Shown: in pieces, positions 1-6,996 of the stretch
Position numbering within the stretch: position 1 is the first letter of the stretch
Layout of the letters: each line of letters begins with the position of its first letter
Assembly (NCBI GenBank): GCA_018054005.1
Contig: JAGPKI010000074.1
Span: 1-7,542, forward strand
Reading direction: 5' to 3'
Origin: Caldisericia bacterium
GTDB lineage: Bacteria > Caldisericota > Caldisericia > UBA6126 > JAGPKI01
Length of the DNA: 7,542 nucleotides
The notes under the pieces: generated by a model
Seen by the model: the letters and a program-made list of their open reading frames with translations, nothing else
Databases searched by the model: none
Told to the model about the DNA's origin: nothing
Made by a program: the position numbers and the translations under genes

Positions 1-591
1 ATAACCCCAGCAATAAGATATATCTTAAATTCTAAGGAATTAGCTATTAATGGATTCATTTTACCGGGCCATGTGAGTGTTATTTTAGGTGAAGATCCAT
101 ATGAATTTATTGCAGATGAGTTCCATAAGAGCGGAGTTATTTCTGGCTTTGAACCTAATGAAATAATGAGTTCAATTTCAATTTTAGAAAAGCTTATTAA
201 TGATAAAACTCCAAAAATCATTAATAACTATACTAAATTCGTAAAAAAAGAAGGTAACGAAAAAGCTAAAAAGTTGATATATACATATTTTGAACCAACA
301 AGCTCTGTTTGGAGAGGAATTGATTTAATAAAAGATAGCTCCTTAAAGCTTAAAGATGAATTTAGCGCTTTTGACGCAGAAACTTTTTTCTCTTTACCGC
401 CTAAGCTTTATATTATATCCAACGATAAATCTTGTAGGTGCGGGGAAGTATTAATTGGTAAAATTCCGCCTTACAAATGTCATCTTTTTGGAAAAATATG
501 CAATCCCGATAATCCTTATGGGCCTTGTATGGTATCACAAGAAGGTTCTTGCGCTGCATACTACAAATATGGAGGTTTTAGCTTTGAATGA
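1..591 (+). CDS. hypD: HypD, hydrogenase maturation protein (5'-truncated by window edge)
   Basis: HypD is the Fe-S scaffold protein that, with HypC, holds the Fe atom while CO and CN ligands are added for [NiFe]-hydrogenase assembly in the cytoplasm. The frame is open from base 1, so about 196 C-terminal residues are visible of a family that is usually 350-380 aa; the start lies upstream of the window. Seen directly: the motif GFILPGHVSVILG near the left edge, then SGFEPNEIM, and a C-terminal cysteine region containing CRCGEVLIG, KCHLFGKICNP, GPCMVSQEGSC and AYYKYGG. These match the conserved HypD cysteine pattern that binds a [4Fe-4S] cluster. The GTG at 73 is an internal valine codon, not the start, because conserved HypD sequence precedes it. 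The stop codon TGA (589-591) lies inside the start of hypE, so the two genes are translationally coupled. Identification is secure; only the N-terminal half is missing. Confidence 0.96.
   Translation: MTPAIRYILNSKELAINGFILPGHVSVILGEDPYEFIADEFHKSGVISGFEPNEIMSSISILEKLINDKTPKIINNYTKFVKKEGNEKAKKLIYTYFEPTSSVWRGIDLIKDSSLKLKDEFSAFDAETFFSLPPKLYIISNDKSCRCGEVLIGKIPPYKCHLFGKICNPDNPYGPCMVSQEGSCAAYYKYGGFSFE
571..575 (+). promoter_or_regulatory. Ribosome binding site that sets the hypE TTG start
   Basis: A GGAGG motif lies inside the 3' end of hypD, 8 nt before TTG at 584. It decides the hypE start: the in-frame ATG at 569 has no Shine-Dalgarno sequence ahead of it, and the ATG at 455 lies deep in hypD coding sequence. 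Confidence 0.7.
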
Positions 592-1591
592 AGAAGTAAT
601 AACAATAGACGCTGGTAGTGGCGGAAGAAAAATGCACAAGCTTATTAATGATGTAATCTTAAAAAATATATCATCCTGTCAAACCTCACTTGAAGATTCT
701 GCAACAATTCCAAAAATAGATTCTGATCTCTCTTTTACAACTGATAGCTTTGTTGTAGATCCTTTATTTTTTCCTGGAGGAGATATTGGTAAATTATGCA
801 TTTATGGAACTGTTAATGACTTATCAGTATCCGGTGCAAAACCTCTCTTTTTATCACTTTCATTCATAATAGAAGAGGGCTTTCCTCTTTCTGAGTTCGA
901 AAGAATCCTTAAAAGTATAAAAGAAGCAAAAGAATTTGCAGGAATAGAAATCGTAACAGGAGACACAAAAGTTGTCCCGAAGGGTGGTTGCGACAAAATT
1001 TTTATTAATACATCGGGAATCGGAATAAAAATATATCCTAAAATTATTTCTGAATCTAACTTAAGTGAAGGGGATGTTTTGATTGTATCGGCACCAATAG
1101 GAATGCATGGTGCAGCAATTATTGCAGCAAGAGGAGAATTTAATCTTTATGCAAATATTAAGAGTGACTTATACCCATTGAATCATTACACAATACCTAT
1201 TTTTGAAAGAGCTTTCAATATATCTGCAATGCGTGATATAACAAGAGGAGGCCTTGCAACTGTTCTAAATGAATTTTCGAAAGCTTCAAATTGCATTATT
1301 AGTATAAACGAGAAATCAATCCCTATTTCAGAGGATGTAAAATCTTTGACGGATATATTGGGGCTTGATCCTCTATATTTCGCATGTGAAGGAACATTTC
1401 TTACTGCTGTATCAAAAGACTCCGGAAATGAACTACTTTCATTTATGCAGAATAATCTTTCTCTCACGCACAGCGAAATTATTGGCGAAGTTACAAAAAA
1501 AGGTGAAGCAGGAGTCTACCTAAAAACAGAGATAGGAGGTGAAAGGATACTCTCGATGCTTGAAGGGGAACAGTATCCAAGAATATGTTAG
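584..1591 (+). CDS. hypE: HypE, carbamoyl dehydratase of hydrogenase maturation
   Basis: HypE receives a carbamoyl group from HypF on its C-terminal cysteine and dehydrates it, using ATP, to a thiocyanate. The cyanide is then passed to Fe on the HypC-HypD complex. The protein is 335 aa from TTG 584, the normal family length. Seen: the N-terminal motif DAGSGGRKMHKLI (residues 9-21), TTDSFVVDPLFFPGGDIGKL (about 52-71), YGTVNDLSVSGAKP (74-87) and TGDTKVVPKGG (125-135), all typical of the PurM/AIR-synthase-like ATP-binding fold. The protein ends in PRIC, so the obligatory C-terminal cysteine is intact (Cys335). The start is chosen because TTG has GGAGG 8 nt upstream and gives the expected short N-terminus; ATG 569 would add five residues. 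The gene overlaps hypD by 8 nt and comEA by 7 nt. Nothing in the sequence suggests inactivation. Confidence 0.96.
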   Translation: MNEEVITIDAGSGGRKMHKLINDVILKNISSCQTSLEDSATIPKIDSDLSFTTDSFVVDPLFFPGGDIGKLCIYGTVNDLSVSGAKPLFLSLSFIIEEGFPLSEFERILKSIKEAKEFAGIEIVTGDTKVVPKGGCDKIFINTSGIGIKIYPKIISESNLSEGDVLIVSAPIGMHGAAIIAARGEFNLYANIKSDLYPLNHYTIPIFERAFNISAMRDITRGGLATVLNEFSKASNCIISINEKSIPISEDVKSLTDILGLDPLYFACEGTFLTAVSKDSGNELLSFMQNNLSLTHSEIIGEVTKKGEAGVYLKTEIGGERILSMLEGEQYPRIC

Positions 1592-2187
1592 ATGTTAAAG
1601 ACAAAAATGTAATTATTTTTATTATCGCTTTGATAGTCGTTTTCATAAGTGGTTTCTTCATTGGTAAGGCTACAAACAAAGGTGGAGTGAGTTCAAACAA
1701 TGAAGAAATAATGTTTTTGGATGAAGAAGTAGAAAATATAAAAGTTTATATAACAGGTGAGATAAATAATAGTGGAGTTTATGAATTAAAAAAGGGCTCG
1801 AGAGTAATTGACCTTATTAAACTTGCAGGTGATTTAACGGAAGATGGCGATTTAAATGCAATAAATCCTGCAAGAACTCTAAAAGATGGTGAATCTATAA
1901 CTATTCCTAAAAAAATTTTAGTTAACTCTTCAGCTTATGAAGATGCACCTTCGAATAACATAAGCACTTCACAAAGCGGAAAAACCAAAGAGGGATTAAT
2001 AAATATAAATAAGGCGAGTAAAGCAGAATTGATGGAGTTATATGGCATTGGAGATGTAAAAGCTCAAGCAATAATTGATTACAGAGAAGAAAATGGTTCG
2101 TTTGTATCCATTGAAGATATAAAAGAGGTACCAGGTATAGGAGACAAAACTTTTGAGAAGATAAAAGATAAAATCACAGTGGATTGA
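1585..2187 (+). CDS. comEA: ComEA-type competence DNA-binding protein
   Basis: ComEA is a membrane-anchored DNA receptor that binds double-stranded DNA outside the cytoplasmic membrane and hands it to the ComEC channel during transformation. The 200-aa product has an N-terminal membrane segment (about residues 8-27, NVIIFIIALIVVFISGFFIG) with a short cytoplasmic head, an SLBB-type domain (about 51-110; VYITGEINNSGVYEL, then TLKDGESITIPKK), a Ser/Asn-rich linker (about 111-136), and a C-terminal pair of helix-hairpin-helix motifs (137-200; ELYGIGDVKAQAIIDYR and EVPGIGDKTFEKIKD). This is the full domain order of Gram-positive-type ComEA. ATG 1585 is placed just before the membrane segment and overlaps the hypE end by 7 nt. 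The nearest purine-rich motif, AAGGGG at 1563-1568, is 16 nt away, so initiation probably relies on coupling to hypE. The stop overlaps the comEC start by 3 nt. Helix-hairpin-helix proteins also occur in other roles, but comEC next door fixes the assignment. Confidence 0.93.
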   Translation: MLDVKDKNVIIFIIALIVVFISGFFIGKATNKGGVSSNNEEIMFLDEEVENIKVYITGEINNSGVYELKKGSRVIDLIKLAGDLTEDGDLNAINPARTLKDGESITIPKKILVNSSAYEDAPSNNISTSQSGKTKEGLININKASKAELMELYGIGDVKAQAIIDYREENGSFVSIEDIKEVPGIGDKTFEKIKDKITVD

Positions 2188-4466
2188 GCAATACAATTAA
2201 AGATAGTTCTCTTCCTCTTCTTCTTTTATCGTTAGTATTAGGAATTTTAACATTTATTTTATCACAAAGCTTTTTTATATTTATCCCCATAAGCTGCGTA
2301 ATTGTCTTAACAATTTTCTTATTTAAAAAACTGCCTTATAAGCAAATTTTTGCTATTTTAATGATTTTTGTTATAGGCTTTGTGAATGCAATGTTAACGC
2401 AACCTTTCATAGAAAAAGGTTTTTCAAAGCCAGGTAGAGATGTTATTTTATCAGGTAAAGTTATAAATTATCCTGTTAATAAGGATAAGATTGCATCATT
2501 CATAATCAAAACAAACAATAAAAATATCTCTGTAAAAATAAAAAATTCAGAAAAAGAAGAGAACAAACTATTAAATAAGATAGAAAAAGGTTCAATAGTA
2601 AAACTAAAAGGAAAAACCGATGATATAACAAAGACTTATCCCGATAATTCATCTATAAAAGACTATTTACTTAAAATTGATTGCAGTGGAGCAATTACCT
2701 GCGAAGAAGATGGACTATTAAGCGTTAAGTCTACGAAGTCAACTATTCAGATACTTTTAAATTCTTTAAGGAATTTTTTCTTAAATAATCTAAATAATGC
2801 ATCGAGCAATAAACCATTTAATTCTTTCTTAAAGGCAATTGTTGTGGGAGAAAATAATATCGATTTTTACAATAGAGAAAGATTTTCTGAACTTGGAATA
2901 GCACACTTTCTATCAATTTCTGGAATGCATTTTAGTGTATTAGGGGCATTCATTTTATTTCTATTTATAATCCTCGGAATTAAAAACCCTTTAAGAGAGA
3001 TACTCGTAATTCTATTATTGACGGTCTTCCTCCTTATGATAGGCTTTAACCCTCCTGCAGTAAGGGCTTACATAATGTTTTCTTTTGCCTTGATTGCTAC
3101 ACTAATTAAAAGAGTTAGTGAACCATTTTTAGGGCTTTGTCTGGCTTCAATAATCTTACTTCTTATTAATCCCTGGTTATTAAAAAACATTGGTTTTGAA
3201 TTGTCATTTATTGGGACATTTGCTTTAATAGTTGCCCCAGCTAAATCCATTTACAAAACTATTTTCGCATCATTCTCGACAATCCCTTTAGTAGTTTATA
3301 ATTTTAATATATTAAGTATTGCTTCGATTATATCAAATATAATACTACTTCCCATTCTTCCTATATTTTATATTTATGGTATTTTTGTAGCATTATTTGG
3401 TTTCTTAAATTTAACATTCCTTGGAAAAATTATTCTTATTCTCTGGAATTTCTTTATCTTTATTTCTGAGAAAATAGCAAACATTGGTTTTAGCTATAAA
3501 TATGTGGCAGATATAAGCCTATATAGTATTATTATTTTTTACTCACTATTTATACTTACTGGTTTATCATGGTTCTATTTAAAAGGAGAGAAAAAGAAGC
3601 TTGTAAACCAGATACTTACAATAATTGTAATTATTCCGATGTTTCTCTCGTTTGCTCCTCAAAATTCATCAAAATACCTAAAAATTCAATTCATAGATGT
3701 AGGCGAAGGAGACTCTGCGTTTATTCAGACACCAGACGGTTTAAACATTTTAATTGATGGTGGAAGGGGTAAAAAAGAATACTCTTCTTATGATTATGGA
3801 GAAAGAGTTGTTCTTCCGCTCTTAAAGAGAAATGGTATAAACAAGCTCGACTTTGTAATTTTATCTCACTATCATGACGATCATTATGGGGGACTTATAA
3901 CTGTTTTAGACCATATTCCAAGAGTTGAAAAGTTAATACTACCAGGATATAGCTCACAAGATAAAGAAGCATTTGACTCTCTTTTTAAAAAGTTGCAGAA
4001 GAAGATTAAAATTACCTATATATGTGGCAATAGAAAACTTAAATTAGGTAGCAATACTGAAATTGAATTCTTTTCTCCATCATGTGATAAAGACTTAATA
4101 TCCAAGTTTAACGAAAATAGCAAATCAATCACTTTAAAGCTTTCCTACAAACAAATTTCAATCCTGTTTGCTGGGGACATTGAAGAAGATGCTGAAAAAT
4201 GGCTTGTAAAGCAATACGGAGAAGAGCTTGACTCTGATATATTAAAAGTTGCTCATCATGGAAGCAAAACTTCTTCTACTTTCGAATTTCTCGATGTTGT
4301 AACTCCGGAATTTGCTATCATAACCTGTGGTCCACCATGGATATTCAACCACCCTGCACTATCAGTTATAAATAGACTTAATGAAGAAGAAATTGATTTT
4401 TATACCACTTATGAAAAAGGAGATATAATTTTGTATACTAATGGTTATAAATATAAAATTTATTAA
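2184..4466 (+). CDS. comEC: ComEC/Rec2 DNA-uptake channel with C-terminal metallo-beta-lactamase domain
   Basis: ComEC forms the inner-membrane pore through which one DNA strand enters the cell. The 760-aa length is normal for the three-domain form. Seen: N-terminal membrane helices (about residues 10-70), a soluble DUF4131/OB-like part (about 75-180), a multi-helix competence domain (about 200-470) with the signature SISGMHF (His249), and a C-terminal metallo-beta-lactamase fold (about 500-740). The last contains DVGEGDS (505-511), SHYHDDHYGG with H562, H564, D566 and H567 as metal ligands, AGDIEED (Asp665) and AHHGSKTSS (690-698). The ligand set is complete, consistent with the nuclease role proposed for this domain. 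The TTG start at 2184 shares bases with the comEA stop (TTGA). An in-frame stop at 2169-2171 rules out any earlier start, and the first membrane helix follows almost at once, ruling out a later one. No good Shine-Dalgarno is visible, implying coupling to comEA. Confidence 0.95.
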   Translation: MSNTIKDSSLPLLLLSLVLGILTFILSQSFFIFIPISCVIVLTIFLFKKLPYKQIFAILMIFVIGFVNAMLTQPFIEKGFSKPGRDVILSGKVINYPVNKDKIASFIIKTNNKNISVKIKNSEKEENKLLNKIEKGSIVKLKGKTDDITKTYPDNSSIKDYLLKIDCSGAITCEEDGLLSVKSTKSTIQILLNSLRNFFLNNLNNASSNKPFNSFLKAIVVGENNIDFYNRERFSELGIAHFLSISGMHFSVLGAFILFLFIILGIKNPLREILVILLLTVFLLMIGFNPPAVRAYIMFSFALIATLIKRVSEPFLGLCLASIILLLINPWLLKNIGFELSFIGTFALIVAPAKSIYKTIFASFSTIPLVVYNFNILSIASIISNIILLPILPIFYIYGIFVALFGFLNLTFLGKIILILWNFFIFISEKIANIGFSYKYVADISLYSIIIFYSLFILTGLSWFYLKGEKKKLVNQILTIIVIIPMFLSFAPQNSSKYLKIQFIDVGEGDSAFIQTPDGLNILIDGGRGKKEYSSYDYGERVVLPLLKRNGINKLDFVILSHYHDDHYGGLITVLDHIPRVEKLILPGYSSQDKEAFDSLFKKLQKKIKITYICGNRKLKLGSNTEIEFFSPSCDKDLISKFNENSKSITLKLSYKQISILFAGDIEEDAEKWLVKQYGEELDSDILKVAHHGSKTSSTFEFLDVVTPEFAIITCGPPWIFNHPALSVINRLNEEEIDFYTTYEKGDIILYTNGYKYKIY

Positions 4467-4467
4467 A

Positions 4468-4491
4468 TTCTTAAAAAGAAAATATTAAGAA
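4468..4491 (+). repeat. Short AT-rich inverted repeat between comEC and the aminopeptidase gene
   Basis: TTCTTAA (4468-4474) is perfectly complemented by TTAAGAA (4485-4491) around a 10-nt loop, occupying most of the 38-bp gap. The stem has little GC and no following T-run, so it is not a convincing terminator. Its 3' arm touches the likely ribosome binding site GAAAGG (4489-4494), so it could mildly shield initiation. It may equally be chance in AT-rich DNA. Confidence 0.3.
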
Positions 4492-4504
4492 AGGTTGTAA
4501 AAAG

Positions 4505-5917
4505 ATGGAAGACAAAAATTCTTTTGAAGAGATTAAAGAAAGGCTTACATGTAAGCGTGAAAATGTCTGGTGTCAAAATAACGATCATGACATTACTAAA
4601 TTCTCAGAAGATTACAAAATTGCTCTAAATAATGGAAAAACAGAAAGAGAGTTTGCAAACTTCTCAAAAAATTATCTATTAAATAGAGGGTTTAAAGAAT
4701 TTAACGAACCTTCACAAAAAGGCACTCTCACAGAAAAACTATTCAGGCTTATAAAAGGTAAAGTTTTAATTGCATTTAGCCCAGGCATTGAACCCATTGA
4801 TAATGGTATAAACATAGTTGCTGCACATATTGATTCTCCAAGGCTTGATTTGAAGCAGAACCCTTTATATGAAGATTCAGGCTTTGCCTATCTTGATACT
4901 CACTATTATGGTGGAATAAAAATTTACCAATGGCTATCTATACCATTAGCCATTCATGGCAAAATTGTTAAAAGTGATGGATCGAAAATTAATGTTGTAA
5001 TAGGCGAAGATGATAAAGACCCAGTGTTTGTGATCACTGATCTTCTTCCTCATTTATCAAGAGACTTTAGAGAAAAAAAGATTGGAGAAATATTTAAGGG
5101 AGAGGACCTTGATATACTGGTAGGCGGACTACCATTAGAATTTAACTGCAGTGAAAAGGAAGCAGTAAAGCTAAATGTTTTAAAAATCTTAAACGAAAAA
5201 TATGGTATAACCGAAGAAGACCTATCAAGTGCAGAAATAGAAATAGTGCCAAAAGGAAATGCTTTGGACCTCGGTTTTGATAGAAGTATGATTATTTCAT
5301 ATGGACAGGATGATAGAGTTTGTGCATATACCGCTCTTCGGGCAATAGCTGAATTAAATAATCCCTCCAAACTATCCTCAATGGTTGTTCTGCTCGATAA
5401 GGAAGAAATTGGCTCTGAAGGTAATACCGGTGCAAAATCAAGAATTATTGAAGATTTTATAGAAGACTTGATAGTTTCATACGGCGTTCAGACTACCACT
5501 ACAAAAGTATTTATGAAAAGTAACTGTCTATCAGGTGATGTAAGTGCTGCCTTTGATCCGCGTTACAAGGATGCATATGAAACGAGAAATAGTGCATACT
5601 TCAATAAAGGTGTCACTATAAATAAGTTCACAGGAGTTGGTGGAAAATCTGGTTCTTCTGACGCATCAGCTGAATTTGTAGGAAAAATTAGAAAACTTTT
5701 TAATGATAACTGTATTAAATGGCAAACTGCTGAATTGGGTAAAGTGGATGTAGGTGGAGGAGGAACTGTTGCAAAATTCTTTGCAGAGAGAGGAATGGAA
5801 GTCCTTGATTGTGGTCCTGCACTCCTCTCCATGCATGCACCCTATGAAGTTTCCTCTAAAGCTGATGTTTATGAAACATATAGGGCTTATTTAGCGTTTC
5901 TTAAAAATTTTTCCTGA
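4505..5917 (+). CDS. M18-family zinc aminopeptidase
   Basis: A cytoplasmic metallo-exopeptidase of family M18 (aminopeptidase I / aspartyl aminopeptidase group), likely a large homo-oligomer that trims N-terminal residues from peptides. The 470-aa length fits the family. Metal and catalytic residues are visible in order: His108 in AAHIDSPR, Asp270 in GQDDRVCAY, Glu300-Glu301 in DKEEIGSEG, Asp345 in SGDVSAAFDP, and His444 in SMHAPYEVSS. Other family hallmarks are YYGGIKIYQW (134-143) and a glycine-rich DVGGGGTVAKF segment (415-425). It resembles the bacterial ApeA ('M18 aminopeptidase 1') branch, but substrate preference cannot be read from sequence. The start is ATG 4505 with GAAAGG (4489-4494) 10 nt upstream. 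The gene lies 38 bp after comEC with no clear terminator between, so co-transcription is likely. Its 3' end overlaps the opposing ribU gene by 31 bp. Confidence 0.93.
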   Translation: MEDKNSFEEIKERLTCKRENVWCQNNDHDITKFSEDYKIALNNGKTEREFANFSKNYLLNRGFKEFNEPSQKGTLTEKLFRLIKGKVLIAFSPGIEPIDNGINIVAAHIDSPRLDLKQNPLYEDSGFAYLDTHYYGGIKIYQWLSIPLAIHGKIVKSDGSKINVVIGEDDKDPVFVITDLLPHLSRDFREKKIGEIFKGEDLDILVGGLPLEFNCSEKEAVKLNVLKILNEKYGITEEDLSSAEIEIVPKGNALDLGFDRSMIISYGQDDRVCAYTALRAIAELNNPSKLSSMVVLLDKEEIGSEGNTGAKSRIIEDFIEDLIVSYGVQTTTTKVFMKSNCLSGDVSAAFDPRYKDAYETRNSAYFNKGVTINKFTGVGGKSGSSDASAEFVGKIRKLFNDNCIKWQTAELGKVDVGGGGTVAKFFAERGMEVLDCGPALLSMHAPYEVSSKADVYETYRAYLAFLKNFS

Positions 5918-6474
5918 TTTAGCTTGGGTAAATGACTCTTTAGAGAAGCATACAAACCAAAGAATATTGCAGTATTTATTCCACCATAAATTAGATTAAA
6001 GGGAACAATTGCCGGAAGAAGTAAACCTTTAACTTGTTCAACTGGAACCTTCATATATATTGGGGTAATTAAAATATTCGCTGGAACCATTATTGCTGCT
6101 CTTGCAACTGTAGCGAGCAAAAGAGCAAGGAGTAAATTGACCATTGATGCTTTTCTTTCTTTTGAGAATAAAGTACCCCTGAATACAAGATAAAATACAA
6201 GAACAAATGTTCCAGAAGCAATAAAATGCATTAACATTCCCCATGGTCCACCCTCCCCTGTTATAAGAGCAAAAAGAACGGATGTTGAAGCAGTAATAAC
6301 GATAGCTTCAAGTGGTCCCAAAATGATACTTGCAAAAAGCATTGGTAAATCTCCAGCTGCATAAAGCAAAAATGGTACAGCTGGAATAATTGGAAAATGA
6401 ATTACAAGCTCTAAGACCAAAGATAGTGCTGCAAGAACTGCAAGATAAGTTAACCTCTTTGTTGAATAAGTCAT
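5887..6474 (-). CDS. ribU: RibU-like riboflavin ECF transporter, substrate-binding S component
   Basis: This small integral membrane protein (195 aa) is the substrate-capturing subunit of an energy-coupling-factor transporter. It needs a shared EcfA/EcfA'/EcfT module, which is not encoded in the window. Seen: about six hydrophobic segments (roughly residues 8-27, 28-40, 43-62, 76-98, 112-135 and 150-176) and the motif GDLPMLFASIILGPLEAIVI (41-60). The last resembles the D-x-P ... L-GP-A region of the RibU/ECF S-component family, as does ITGEGGPWGMLMHFIASGT just after it. The riboflavin assignment rests mainly on the FMN riboswitch directly upstream on the same strand; fold alone would only say ECF S component. 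The start is ATG 6474. Two Shine-Dalgarno candidates precede it: AAGGGAGG (6494-6487), 12 nt away, and a poorly spaced AAGGA touching the start. The gene converges on, and overlaps, the aminopeptidase gene. Confidence 0.9.
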   Translation of the reverse strand: MTYSTKRLTYLAVLAALSLVLELVIHFPIIPAVPFLLYAAGDLPMLFASIILGPLEAIVITASTSVLFALITGEGGPWGMLMHFIASGTFVLVFYLVFRGTLFSKERKASMVNLLLALLLATVARAAIMVPANILITPIYMKVPVEQVKGLLLPAIVPFNLIYGGINTAIFFGLYASLKSHLPKLNQEKFLRNAK

Positions 6475-6480
6475 TCCTTA

Positions 6481-6516
6481 AAAAAACCTCCCTTAAAAGT
6501 TTTAAACCTTCAAGGG
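6481..6516 (-). terminator. Intrinsic terminator of the FMN riboswitch expression platform
   Basis: Reading the minus strand, CCCTTGAAGGTTT (6516-6504) pairs with AAACTTTTAAGGG (6502-6490), including two G-U pairs. The inner A-U pairs are probably open as the loop. AGG and then six Ts (6486-6481) follow. Hairpin plus T-run between the aptamer and the ribU start is the standard transcription-attenuation design: FMN binding should favour this hairpin and stop transcription before ribU. Confidence 0.82.
6487..6494 (-). promoter_or_regulatory. ribU Shine-Dalgarno sequence inside the terminator 3' arm
   Basis: AAGGGAGG on the minus strand is the strongest ribosome-binding match before ribU, 12 nt upstream of the ATG. 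Its first five bases are the outer part of the terminator's 3' arm. If the hairpin forms in a read-through transcript, the site would be partly paired, so translation could be reduced as well as transcription. The 12-nt spacing is a little long. Confidence 0.55.
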
Positions 6517-6548
6517 GCAATTAGGGATTCAAGACATATAAATTATTA

Positions 6549-6655
6549 AGCCTTCTCCCTTCCGGACTTTACCGTCGGTTCTGGAATTACACCAGATCAG
6601 CTTTCGCTCGCGGACTTTAACCGCCGGTCAGGAACTTCCCCCTGCCCCGAAGACT
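6549..6655 (-). promoter_or_regulatory. FMN riboswitch (RFN element)
   Basis: The minus strand between the candidate promoter and ribU matches the RFN consensus almost throughout. The P1 stem pairs AGTCTTC (6655-6649) with GAAGGCT (6555-6549), including one G-U pair. Then follow GGGGCAGGG, GACCGGCGG, AGTCCGCGAGC, the P5-like CTGGTGTAATTCCAG hairpin, the P6 strand CCGACGGT with its partner AGTCCGG, and the closing AAGGGAGAAGG. The variable arm is a mini-hairpin AGCGAAAGCT. RFN elements bind flavin mononucleotide and repress riboflavin synthesis or uptake genes, so the ribU gene downstream is a classic target. All core helices are present and nothing appears degenerate. Confidence 0.96.
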
Positions 6656-6662
6656 GACCTAA

Positions 6663-6690
6663 ATAATAGTAAATATTTATAAAAATGCAA
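6663..6690 (-). promoter_or_regulatory. Candidate sigma-70-type promoter for the riboswitch-ribU transcript
   Basis: On the minus strand TTGCAT (6690-6685) and TATTAT (6668-6663) are separated by 16 bp. The -10 box matches TATAAT at 5 of 6 positions; the -35 match is only TTG. Transcription would begin around 6655-6658, right at the 5' edge of the aptamer, which supports the position. The region is very AT-rich, so other spacings are possible. Confidence 0.5.
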
Positions 6691-6855
6691 CATATCGATT
6701 TGCATATATGATATTTAGTAACAGTGTTATTTATTCATCTCGATAACTGTAATTTTGAACTTTTTGATGTTCTAAAATGTGCTATTTAATAGTATGCTGC
6801 TCTCTTTTTTAAAATTTTTTGAAAAGGAAAACTTTTGTAACTTACTTTCTCCAAT

Positions 6856-6872
6856 ATGACTGGGGTAGTCAT
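6856..6872. repeat. Perfect 6-bp hairpin with GGGGT loop, possible transposon-end remnant
   Basis: ATGACT (6856-6861) pairs perfectly with AGTCAT (6867-6872) around GGGGT, and TTCACC follows. On the minus strand this reads GGTGAATGACTACCCC and onward, which from memory resembles the subterminal hairpin ends of IS200/IS605-type elements. No transposase frame is present, so at most this is a relic. The resemblance is uncertain. Confidence 0.3.
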
Positions 6873-6996
6873 TCACCAACTTATTTATCAGAAATCCTAT
6901 ATTCTTTCGTTATCTCCAAATGTATTTATTAGAAACATATACTACTTTTGTTGCTTTCAGGATTCAAGTAATTGCTAAGAATAACATAAAGAAAAT

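Noticed and set aside
455..583. ATG at 455 as the hypE start
   Set aside because: It would add 43 residues encoded inside hypD that match no HypE sequence; TTG 584 has the ribosome binding site and the expected N-terminus.
73..591. GTG at 73 as the start of a 172-aa protein
   Set aside because: The frame is open back to base 1 and the residues before GTG (GFILPGH) belong to a conserved HypD motif, so the gene is merely cut by the window edge.
3569..3757. A 62-aa plus-strand open frame inside comEC
   Set aside because: It lies wholly within the conserved comEC reading frame and has no motifs of its own.
4468..4491. Terminator after comEC
   Set aside because: The stem is almost entirely A-T and no T-run follows, so termination there is unlikely.
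5050..5832. Minus-strand open frames opposite the aminopeptidase gene
   Set aside because: They mirror the strongly conserved M18 coding sequence, which has all metal ligands; no ribosome binding site or protein family was seen for them.
6308..6520. A 70-aa minus-strand open frame running through the terminator into ribU
   Set aside because: It begins within the riboswitch terminator, is out of frame with the well-supported ribU gene, and shows no recognisable family features.
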